From positions 38,728,079 through 38,792,078 of the forward strand of contig OX328125.1 of NCBI GenBank assembly GCA_946811695.1: a stretch of DNA of 64,000 bases. Reading direction: 5' to 3'. The notes below the pieces were generated by a model. The model worked only from the letters and a program-made list of their open reading frames with translations, ran no database searches and was not told the DNA's origin. This stretch comes from Gonocerus acuteangulatus. Taxonomy: Eukaryota; Arthropoda; Insecta; Hemiptera; Coreidae. Shown piece by piece: positions 55,132 to 64,000 of this stretch (its first letter is position 1; every line of letters starts with the position of its first letter). Made by a program: the position numbers and the translations under genes.

Positions 55132-55587
55132 GTAGTGTATATATGTATATGTATGAGTGTGTGTCTGTTTACGCTCATAGCGGTCGTAATTCCTGCTGTA
55201 TTGTAATGAAACGCGATATATGTCGTGGTTATCTAATGAGAAAGAAGTGTTGTAAAAATGAAATAAATCGGAAGGGGGGGGGCTTATTTTGTACTATGTT
55301 TGAATAGAATTCTCTCTCCAAAACGTAGTTTGGCAAAGCTGCCGCTAGGAGCGCTTTCTACCACTAGGGGGACCGTATCCCTCTCCTGCGTCATCACAAA
55401 AGACGAAAATATGAAGTTTTTGTTTATTTATTAAGTAGTGTAGTACATAACCCTGGAGAAAGAAGAACTATTTATGTTTATATTTTATTTATAGGTTATT
55501 TAAAGCAAATTATTCAGGAATGCAGTCTACAATACCCAAATTCTGAGGAAACTGCTTACTTATGCAACTCCTGCGTTATGGGCTTTT
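54954..55587 (-). mobile_element. Helitron-like element, family 2, end-to-end short copy
   Basis: 3' hairpin GCACTTTCCTCCGGAGGAAA with GTAGC at 54956; (TA)n tract 55089-55128; a single tandem module with GGGGGGGCTTATTTTGTACT; GCGCTTTCTACCACTAGGGG block; 5' terminus in reverse GCAACTCCTGCGTTATGGGC (55563-55582). 634 bp. Confidence 0.75.
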
Positions 55588-55989
55588 CCTATTTCTGCTC
55601 ATCGCAATTCCAAGGTACGTATGTTTTCAATATCTCTCCCTTGCAGCGAACGACAACAGGGACAGAAAAAGTAATTTTTTTTTTATCAGACCTTTTTAAT
55701 TGCGTCACCGACGTCATAAGCGGATCAACCTCCCAATATAGTGGCAGGAAAAATCTATAAATGAATTCTTGCATTAGTCAATTTTTTATCTTAGGCTTTT
55801 TCCCATTTGGATTTGGTTAGCTTGAGGTCTTTCTAAGTCTTGCCTTTAAGTAAAGAGAATTATAAATAAGATGTCTTTGGTCAGGAAAGCAGTCACTCAG
55901 AGCCAGTCCAAATCTCTTCAAGTAGTGCTGAGTACTTCCGTCACTTTCATATTCCGTTTGAATTTAGTGTCTCTCGATATCTTTTAGTT

Positions 55990-56265
55990 TGTCCTCAGCA
56001 TCATTCAAGTTCTATTTAATACGCTCAGCATTACACCTTAAGTTGTCCTCAGCACCATTCAAGTTCTATTTAATACGCTCAGCATCACACCTTAAGTTGC
56101 CCTCAGCACCATTCAAGTTCTATTTAATACACACAGGATTACACCTTAAGTTGTCCTCAGCACCATTCAAGTTCTATTTAATACATACAGGATTACACCT
56201 TAAGTTGTCCTCAGCACCATTCAAGTTCTATTTAATACACACAGGATTACACCTTAAGTTACTTC
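55990..56265. repeat. 54-bp tandem repeat, five copies
   Basis: Unit core CCTCAGCACCATTCAAGTTC then TATTTAATAC and ACACCTTAAGTT starts at 55993, 56047, 56101, 56155 and 56209. Because 54 is a multiple of 3 it stays open in one frame, giving an FKFYLIHTGLHLKL-like repeat; there is no other sign of coding. Confidence 0.92.
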
Positions 56266-56543
56266 CTTAAGCATTAAGAATCATAAGATAATACAATAAG
56301 CGTTTCATCTTCCTCTGCCTTCTTATAATTTTGACATTAATCAAAACCGGGAAGATTACTCCGAAATGTGCTCATTGCTGAAGGAACGCCGGCGGAGCAG
56401 ACTTTTCATTCATAGAAAGTTTTAAATGTTTTCATTTATAATGAAGATGGAGATAGTTAGCCGTTGCAGAGATACGAAGACAAGGTATAGTTGGGATTCG
56501 GCTAGGAGAAAAACGTCAGACTTTCAGGAAAAAATCTGTATTT

Positions 56544-56579
56544 GGACGTTTCGGCTGCACTTTGGCAGCCTTCTTCAGC
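56544..56579 (-). ncRNA. Hammerhead ribozyme motif, family B
   Basis: Minus strand: CTGAAGA, stem II GGCTGC-CAAAGT-GCAGCC (6 perfect pairs), GAAAC, GTC. Core complete. Confidence 0.82.
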
Positions 56580-56888
56580 TAAAAAATATATACAACTTAT
56601 AAGTAAAAAAATAAATATACAACTTTTAAGTAAAAAAACAGGCAGAAATGAGCGTAGTATATACATCAAGACAATAAATTTTATCATATCTTATTTTTAA
56701 ACAACGAAAATACGGTAGTTGTGAAACGTCCAAATACAGATTTTTTCCTCAACTACCGTATTTCATTGTTTAAAAATAAGATATGTTAAAATTTATTGTC
56801 TTGATGTATATACTACGCTCATTTCTGCCTGTTTTTTACTTACAAGTTGTATATTTATTTTTTTACTTATAAGTTGTATATATTTTTA

Positions 56889-56924
56889 GCTGAAGAAGGC
56901 TGCCATTGTGCAGCCGAAACGTCC
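56889..56924 (+). ncRNA. Hammerhead ribozyme motif, family B
   Basis: Plus strand: CTGAAGA, stem II GGCTGC...GCAGCC, GAAAC, GTC. It mirrors the motif at 56544. Confidence 0.82.
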
Positions 56925-57006
56925 AAATACAGATTTTTTCCTGAAAGTCTGACGTTTTTCTCCTAGCCGAATCCCAACTATACCTTGTCTTCTTGTTTTC
57001 ATTTAT

Positions 57007-58320
57007 TTATAAGTGTTTGTTTCATTGACGATTGTAGCAGCAAGAGACTGACAGAAAGCATGGTTGCTAGGGACTTGCCTAAGTGAGCAGTATCTAGCAA
57101 CCAGCTGTTCTAATTAAACTATTTCACACAGAGTACTATAACCTCAGTCTTGTTTCTTCTTCTCTTGTGAGTGCATCTATAAAAACAGACACAATTTAAA
57201 CTGCTCTGGACTGTTCGCGGTAGCTACCCTCAGCAAACACAGCAGCCCCCAGGAACCCATAACCAGCTCATAAAACTACAAGTAATCTACTCAATTTTTG
57301 GACTATTTAATATTTCTATTTTCATTTCCGCTCAAGGCAGTTTATGTAAATATGTTATTTTTATTTTACATTTAATTATATACTGTTGACGTTCTACATG
57401 TTTATTTCCAGTTTCTTTTGTTTATTGTGTTATTAGTTAATTTAATTTCTGAACATGCAATAATATTCTTGTTGGGACCTTCTGATGTAAATAATCATGC
57501 ACAAGTTTACATAACCCAACACGATAAACATATCTGTACCCCGGAGTTAAAGGACACTGTCCATTTTTTTTATCAAATTGACTTAACAACATCATCTTAA
57601 TGTGGATTTTTCGATCCATATACGGTTAAAGGGGACTATATCCTGGCCCCATAAATAACGAAGATAAGACAGTAAATAATAAATTCATTAGAGGTAAAAG
57701 ACGCCATAAGGAGGGCTAGGTATTGTTTGACTATGATCGATACATCCAATTACCTATCAATGTAAAACATTTTCTTTAAACTATTTATATAAGTAACGAA
57801 GAAAAAAATTTTAATAGTTCAAAGTTATGGAAAATTGGCTCTCGTGGACAATTACAAATATGTGACATGGTGTCCTTTACCTCAGGGGTACAGATATATA
57901 GATACGTTTTCTCAGAAACCAACAAATTTTAATTCACAATATTTACAAATTTTGCAATTTGCTTTTTTAGTAATGAACCGTTCAGTTTGTGATGACGCAA
58001 GGCAATCTTATAAAATTATTTTGTAACAAATTTAATTAAAATTAATAATGTTTGATGTGAAATAATTAAGAAATATACTTTATAATTAACAAATGTGGCA
58101 TTTATTTTACTTAAATAAGTCTTCAAATTATTTTCTAATAATTTCGGTTTTTATACTTGTGAGTTCTATACATTTTTCAGAAGTTGCAGAATTGTGCTGA
58201 TGTTTAGGTTGCATTCAGTCAGTAAGTCATGAGGAACTGGTAAGTTTTTTCATAGTCTATGTACAAGTATGTGTTTAACTGTGAACATGACATTTTAGAA
58301 TGTGTATATAGATATTTATC
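57007..58320. other. Nothing recognised
   Basis: AT-rich; short frames at 57418 and 57835 have no known motif. Confidence 0.4.
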
Positions 58321-58359
58321 GTCATTCCAGAGGATAAAAGTAAGTAATTATATATATGA

Positions 58360-58725
58360 AGTGATTATCGATGGGACGTTGTCAATCCGAGGAAAAAAGT
58401 GCCAAAACTGTCGGTTTCGTTCTTTTGAACGTGTCTGTTGGCTTTAGTTTTTAATTGGCTGTTATTTTAATTGCATATAAGAGTAAAATGAGTATTTTAG
58501 TATAACAAGGTAAGAAAATGAGACACGTATTTGTAACAGTGTTTCCCTTGAGTTAGACGGAAGGAGTAATTTCCGCTTATAATATTGTAAGTTTCTTGTT
58601 GTGGAGCCCAAAATCTTGTCATTGAGATTTCATTTTACATTTTTCATGAAAAATGAAACCTCTTTCTTTTCTAAGTTTTCCAAATGACCCTATGGATAAG
58701 AAGGGAAACGCGCTAAGATGGCGGA
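58360..58725 (-). mobile_element. Helitron-like family 1, 5' part, diverged
   Basis: ATGGGACGTTGTCAATCCGA, GTTCTTTTGAACGTGTCTGT and the inverse terminus AAACGCGCTAAGATGGCGGA (58708) mark it. The outermost GTCCGACT is lost. The variant is closely related to the copy at 63242 (shared AACAGACA and ACTCATTTTA blocks, inverted). Confidence 0.6.
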
Positions 58726-58730
58726 GTGTA

Positions 58731-59370
58731 TATATTAAGTTTTTAGAAGAAAAATTCTTAACCTTCTGAATGGGTTTGCATCATCTGGCCTTAGTTATTG
58801 CTTCGGCTGAACAGCTGATGTAGAGACTAGTGACCTAGAAGCTGGAATCGGGACCCCTCGGCCATCTACAGGAGCGAAAGTCCTGCCAGGGACATGGCCT
58901 TCCACCGTCCCCTACCATATCTACTCCTTAGACACTCCGTCTATCATTGCAAGCCGCCTAGGATCATCTGTTGCAAGCCGCCTATGATCTGTTTTTGTAG
59001 GTATGATGTACCTTACGGCGGACGTACACGTTCAGTTCAAATCTCAAGGCCTAGACTACACAGTTTGGACTGAACGGAACTAGCACACATACGATAAGTT
59101 AATAAACCTCAAGGCGGGGACTGCACAGTCCAGTTATAGTAGACCCACAGTATTTGAAGGACAGATCCTCTTGTCCACACAGGTCAGGCCTGGCCTGCAC
59201 AGCCTCGGCCTCATTGGACTGTACAGTTAATCTATTGGTTCATCCATTCTACTTCGATGGACTGTACAGTTCAACTCTGGTCCCAAGGCTGTTTCGTACA
59301 CGGTGAGGAATATCTCAAGATTTGGACTGCGCAGTCCAAAGATATGTTGTTTCCTGATATGGACTCTCCA
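58731..59370. other. GC-richer stretch, nothing recognised
   Basis: Contains a short direct repeat (TTGCAAGCCGCCTA, 58948 and 58973) and repeated GGACTGNACAG-like words, but no frame or known element. Confidence 0.4.
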
Positions 59371-59374
59371 TATT

Positions 59375-59770
59375 TATTTTTCTCTGAGGTTTTAGTAATA
59401 CTCGAGTGGAATCAAATGCCTTTTGGAACCGCAGGAAACACAGGTACACCGAAAAATCGTACTCCCAAACTTTTTTAATACGCTGGTCTACAGTTTGAAT
59501 GTGACCGACAATAGGGAAACCCTTTCTAAATTCCGCCTGTTCTTCTGAAATACATTATATTGTTCCTTTTTTTCTTTCCTTCAAAAGAGTTTTGTTACTA
59601 AGTACTGAGCATAGGGATAACGGTCGATAATTATCCATACCATTCCACTTGCACATTTTTCGCAATCTTCCAGTGCTTGGGGATAATTCCTTCTCTGTGA
59701 TCAGCAAAACACGTCCTTTAATTTTGAGACCAACATCTATCTTCCCGTCAGGCCCCAGAGCTTTACCCTT
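59375..59770 (-). pseudogene. RTE-like LINE reverse transcriptase remnant, cut by a family 2 element
   Basis: Minus-strand pieces read KALGPDGK (immediately beside the Helitron-like 3' end), then GIIPKHWKIAKN, NYRPLSLCSVLS, EQAEFRKGFPIVGHIQTVDQ and FQKAFDST. These are RT motifs 0 to 2 and the FVDFEKAFDS motif of LINE RTs in the expected order, spread over at least two frames with stops. The first aspartate of the catalytic site is present in KAFDS; YADD is not seen. Confidence 0.8.
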
Positions 59771-59892
59771 TTTAGCACTTTCCTCCGAAGGAAAGTAGCT
59801 ATTGAGGTTGGACTCATGACGGAATTTTTGAAAAATTTCTTCAAATCTTTATCGATCCTACCTAGTAGACACCGAAAATGACCCCCGTTAAA

Positions 59893-59941
<49 letters not shown>

Positions 59942-60989
59942 TGTCTGTTAACACGATAGAGGCCAGAGTTTTTGTGTTTTCATTACGAAACTTGGTATAT
60001 AGCATTCAATTAGCAAACGATTGAACGAGTTCGTTAACCACCAAAGTCGGTCCACCGGAAGGGGGGGGTTTACCCCGAACCCAAAACACTAATTTGACTA
60101 TGTCAGCCGTAATATTTGTTATATTTCAACGAAACTTGGTATTCGTAGTGGTACTATAGAGAGAAAAATGAGATATAAAAATGAACTAAATCGGTTCATT
60201 AGAAGGGGGGGGTTTACTCCGGACCCACAATACCAATTCGCCACTACCAGCCGTGATTTTTGGTATATTTCGACGAAACTCGGTATTCGCAGTGGTAATC
60301 CACAGGTAAATAAGTGTTGTAAAAATAAACTAAATCGGTTCATTGGGAGGGGGGTTTACTCCGGACCCACAATACCAATTCGCCACTACCAGCCGTGATG
60401 TTTGGTATATTTCGACGAAACTCGGTATTCGTAGTGGTAATCTACAGGTAAATATGTGTTGTAAAAATAAACTAAATCGGTTCATTAGAAGGGGGGGTTT
60501 ACTCCGGACCCAAATTCCTAATATACTCATACCGGTCGTAATTTCTGCTGTATTGTAACGAAACGCGGTATACGTCGTGGGTAGCTCATGAGAAAGAAGT
60601 GTTGTAAAATGAGCTGAATCGGTCAATCGGAAATCGGGAATTTAATTTGTAATATATTTCAATAGAAAAGCCCGCTTTGTAGGTTCACAAAGCCGCCGCA
60701 AGGAGCGCTTTCTACCACTAGAGTGACTGCATCCTGTTCCTGCGTTAGATCAAAATACGATAATATGAGTTTTTTTGTATTTATTACGTAGTGTAGTAGG
60801 TACCATGTGTAAACATAGGAAGCAAATTAATAATTGATCAGTTACTCATTACAAATTTAAAAGAGAACTATTCATGTTTTTATTTTATTTATGTTGGATA
60901 TTTTAAGCAAATTGTTCTGGAAAGCAGGCTACACTACCCAAATTCTGAGGAAAGTGCTTAGTTATGCAGCTCCCGCGTGACGGACTTTT
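59771..60989 (-). mobile_element. Helitron-like element, family 2, complete copy
   Basis: 3' end TTTTAGCACTTTCCTCCGAA with partner GGAAAGTAGC (inverse strand) at 59770-59799; (TA)n tract 59897-59938; four about 144-bp modules (each with a G run, TTTACTCCGGACCCACAATA and ACTAAATCGGTTCATT) from 59990 to 60610; GGAGCGCTTTCTACCACTAG at 60703; 5' end in reverse AAGTGCTTAGTTATGCAGCT and GCGTGACGGACTTTT (60955-60989). 1.22 kb, no protein. Inserted next to the KALGPDG motif of an RTE remnant. Confidence 0.8.
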
Positions 60990-62155
60990 ATTACCCGTTA
61001 TAGCTAGCACCTAGAAAAGCTCTAGTATATCTCTTACGGCGACTTTGTGTTTCTTTTGACATTCATACAAGTTTCGTCTGATACATTTTGAAGCGTTCGA
61101 CAAGAGCAGCATCCACAGTTTTCTTATTTCCCTGAATTATTATGCCTGAATGTTCATTATAATTTATTTTCTTATTTTTCCATTTAATAAAGAGGGTTTC
61201 ACCCTGGGATTATTCTCGTCGTTACTCTAAGTCTTATTTTGTTTCAATAAATTTAATGTTTCCCAAGAATTTTTTCTTTTAAGGAGTCCCTTTGAGCTGC
61301 CATAAGACCATGCTTCTTCTAAAAACAATCGACCAAATATGGGTATATAATTATATATAAAGAGTGCCAAATAGAGGGACCCCTGATGACTTGACGAAGT
61401 TGTTCAAACATACATTAAACAGTGGAACTTCAACAGCACTATTCATGCATAGAGATCTCATATGGAAACAATGGAAACATTTTTGTTTATTCTGAGTTGA
61501 GAAGAAACCAAAAAACTGATGTGATTATGATTGAACACGGATGTTCGAGGAGAGATGAAGTTGAAGATAGGCTGTAAGGGTTCAGGTAGGTAATGTACTA
61601 TCTTGTGGTTTTTGTGAGGTAAGGATGTCCGGTCTTGGTTGGTGGTGGGAAATATTAATGGAAGTATAGACTTCGGCCACCATCCATCTTTTTACATGAC
61701 GGATACAACGCCTTTTCAGTGCCCTTTCTTCAGGAGAGAAGAATGAAAAATACTCTACATGTCAATGTCACGAATACTCGCAAGCTTATTCAACAAATAG
61801 CCGATAGATATCTGTGTAATTATGCTCAGCGTTGCTGGCGACAAGCATTTTAATACACAATTACTGTGTTCACTGTACAAACATTGACAAGCAATGCCAA
61901 ATTCAGAAAATTAAACAAGCTTCAGAAATTATGCAGACTGTTAGAAGAAGAAATCATCTGAGGGTTAGGGGGAATTCGCCACTAAAATACCATTACTCCA
62001 AAAATAACATTACATTAATTAATATTTCTGATAATAATAATATTTAAAAACTCTTTCATAAATATTAAACATTTTTATGCGAATTATTTAATAGATTTTC
62101 AGTTAATAACTCACTTAAGTAATGATAATGATAAAGTAATTTATTACATATTATA
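60990..62155. other. Nothing recognised
   Basis: No supported gene or repeat end; a 71-codon plus frame at 61832-62047 is unrecognised. Confidence 0.4.
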
Positions 62156-62159
62156 TTAA

Positions 62160-62960
62160 AAGTCCGATTTGCAGGAACTGCGTCATCTTAGTGTGTTTCC
62201 ATATTTATTTTTGCCTAATATAAATAGTTAATATTTTGTAAAGAATAAAAAACACCTACTCCACTAAAATCCTGAAGAAAAGTTAGATTTTAAGCGCCAG
62301 TAACTCACAGTAGCGGAAATTACTCCCACACCCTCTTAGGCTTCCGCTCGGAAATATAAATGGCAAACAACAAAATTTTTTTATAATTTTACGTACGATT
62401 ACAAACAACAAACAATAAATAACTGACAAAAACCGTTCAAAACAATGAATCTAACATTTTTGAAGACATAAGCACTAATTTCTCCAATTGACATCGTCCC
62501 ATTAAAAATTACTTTAGAACCTTTTTGGTAGAAAATTTAGTAAGCTTTCGTATGGTGTCCTTCCATTTAGCACGATTTCCTAAACGTTTTCGAGATATTT
62601 TAGAAAGCATGATAATCATTTTTTTTTTTTTTTTTTTTTTTCAAATATTTTCTTAACTCCAAACGCCATCAAAATTTAAATATCTTAGTTTAGATGAATG
62701 TAAAACGTCTGGAACTTTTTCCAACTCAATCAATCGTTTCTGAAAATTCAAACCGAGAATTAGTTGGGAAAACTGTTTATACCAACTTTTCTCGTAAATA
62801 GATATATACATCGCATTCCTGGTGGTTTCATTCGTTTCCTACATTAGAAAAGCTATGCAAGCATATTAATGTGAAAAAGTAAGCGTTTTTTTTGGTAGAT
62901 GGATTCCAATGGTTAAGTTATTTAACTTTTCAAAGTTTAGTTGAGTTAAATTGCATATTT
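62160..62960 (+). mobile_element. Helitron-like family 1, long variant, lacking 3' hairpin
   Basis: 5' AAAAGTCCGATTTGCAGGAA and CGTCATCTTAGTGTGTTTCC. The body has ACGTTTTCGAGATATTTTAG, a T run (62617-62641) and GGTAGATGGATTCCAATGG. The order is that of other long family 1 copies. Confidence 0.65.
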
Positions 62961-63241
62961 GAGGTTTAATAAATTAATTGACCTTTTAACTCTATTTTCA
63001 ATTATATTGCCATTCTGCCCGGCATATAGTTGATATGATGAAATTGTTGTCTACCTGTAAAGAAGAAGGGTAGTAGAGAAACAGTGTTCTGAAAGGGTTT
63101 GAAAGCTGTCTTCCTATTCAGAACACACAATGCATTTCGTCCAGACAGACTCTCTCCAGGTCCAGACTACTTTATACCGCTCGCGAAATTCTCAGCCATA
63201 TAAATGGAACAGCTTCATCAATAGTATCCAGTCCGATAATA

Positions 63242-63815
63242 AAACTTCCGACTCGCAGAAGCTGCGTCATTTTAGCGGATTCGCTTCTTACTCCAAGTGC
63301 CATTTCAAAAGCTTAGAATAGAAACAGTTTCAATTTTTCATAAAAAATGTAAAATTACATCTTGAAGAGAAGATTTTAGGCGCCACAACAGGAAACTGAC
63401 ATTATCCTAAGCGGAAATTACTCCCTCCACCTTACTCATGGAAAACAGTGTTACATGTATGTTTTTCTTATTCTTACCTTGTTTTAATAAAATACTCATT
63501 TTAATGTTATGTGCAATAATCATAACAGCCAATTAAAAACCAAGGCCAACAGACACCGACAGTTTTATGCACTAATTACTCGGAATTACATCGTCCCATC
63601 GAAAAATACTTCAGAACCTTTGTTAAGAATTTAATAAGCTTTCGAATGGTCACATTCCACTTACCAAGATATCCCAACCGTTTTCGAGATATTTGTGAAA
63701 ATATTCGATGCGCGATTTATATTAATAATAAATTTCGGCACTTCCGGATTGTATCATGAGGTCAACCTAAAAATCGTGTATCTCCCCTTTGGAGGGAGGT
63801 AGGAACGCCTCTAAA
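63242..63815 (+). mobile_element. Helitron-like family 1, end-to-end with internal deletion
   Basis: 5' ACTTCCGACTCGCAGAAGCT and GCGTCATTTTAGCGGATTC; ATCCCAACCGTTTTCGAGAT; then TTTCGGCACTTCCGGATTGT and ATCATGAGGTCAACCTAAAA; 3' GGGAGGTAGGAACGCCTCTA with AAA. The (TA)n core is missing. What follows (AAAAGTCCTTCTCGCCGG) resembles a second 5' terminus. Confidence 0.65.
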
Positions 63816-64000
63816 AGTCCTTCTCGCCGGTCCTCTGGAAACTGAACACATTTTTCAGCAAATTGTGGGGTATTTCTTAATTAATTCTTTTGAATTAATT
63901 GTAGCGGGTGTTCTTTTTTAACTTTAGCTTTTACTTGTGATCACAGTTTCGGTGAGCCGGTTTTGCTGGTTAACAAACACCAGTCAGTTCTTTTGAATCA

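Larger units (their letters stand above)
56427..57006. mobile_element. Complete HHR foldback element (family B) with 13-bp target duplication
   Basis: Two arms of about 270 bp are inverted repeats (GGAGATAGTTAGCCGTTGCA only at the far left; GTATAGTTGGGATTCGGCTA and AAGTATATAC-type blocks in both). They meet in a loop at about 56723-56755 holding part of a third ribozyme end (GTGAAACGTCCAAATACAG). The duplication TGTTTTCATTTAT is exact at 56427-56439 and 56994-57006. No coding sequence. Confidence 0.85.

Noticed and set aside
55990..56265. A repetitive 93-codon frame
   Set aside because: Openness follows from a 54-bp tandem unit; no upstream or downstream coding context.
59257..59478. A 73-codon plus-strand frame
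   Set aside because: Its second half is antisense to the RT remnant at 59375-59770.

Overview
The window looks like AT-rich, gene-poor nuclear DNA from an invertebrate animal. The evidence is very abundant (TA)n tracts, tRNA- and 5S-rRNA-derived SINEs, remnants of jockey-like, RTE-like and RNase-H-bearing LINEs, Penelope-like elements (PLEs) with hammerhead-ribozyme (HHR) cores, and several DNA transposon groups. An arthropod is plausible, but the sequence does not fix the taxon. I see no complete host gene. Two open stretches (28328-28795 +; 39672-40176 -) are the best candidates for non-repeat coding sequence, and neither is recognised.

Layout. 0-10 kb: a Helitron-like element of family 2 cut by the window edge, a fresh 5'-truncated jockey insertion with a 12-bp target duplication, a family 1 copy containing a PLE fragment, a 250-bp MITE, SINEs, and a 91-bp minisatellite. 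10-21 kb: a pogo/Tigger-type relic with 27-bp inverted ends, 5S- and tRNA-derived SINEs with clear target duplications, a LINE RNase H remnant, and a 1.7-kb TIR element carrying a SINE. 21.4-23.4 kb: a SINE holding two abutting DNA transposons, both with CACAGTG ends. 26-30 kb: a MITE cluster, a foldback with an HHR-like motif, a palindrome and an unrecognised ORF. 31-37 kb: nested Helitron-like copies, then a PLE reverse-transcriptase fragment between inverted HHRs. 38-48 kb: HHR foldbacks and a second copy of the CACAGTG element, with a 5-bp CGGCG duplication and a Helitron-like insertion inside it. 48-64 kb: more Helitron-like copies, a second HHR foldback, RTE and LINE remnants, and a complete family 2 element at 59.8-61.0 kb.

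Most striking is the transposon present twice (21552-22636 and 42968-44936). Both ends carry the heptamer CACAGTG. At one end a nonamer ACAAAAATC follows after 23 nt; at the other the canonical nonamer ACAAAAACC follows after 13 nt. With 5-bp GC-rich target duplications this is nearly the 12/23 layout of V(D)J recombination signals, and it points to a Transib/RAG-like transposon. The second notable system is a set of HHR-bearing foldback elements with 13-14-bp target duplications.

The genes do not form a pathway. The window records many rounds of nested mobile-element insertion, and their order can be read from target duplications and interrupted copies.
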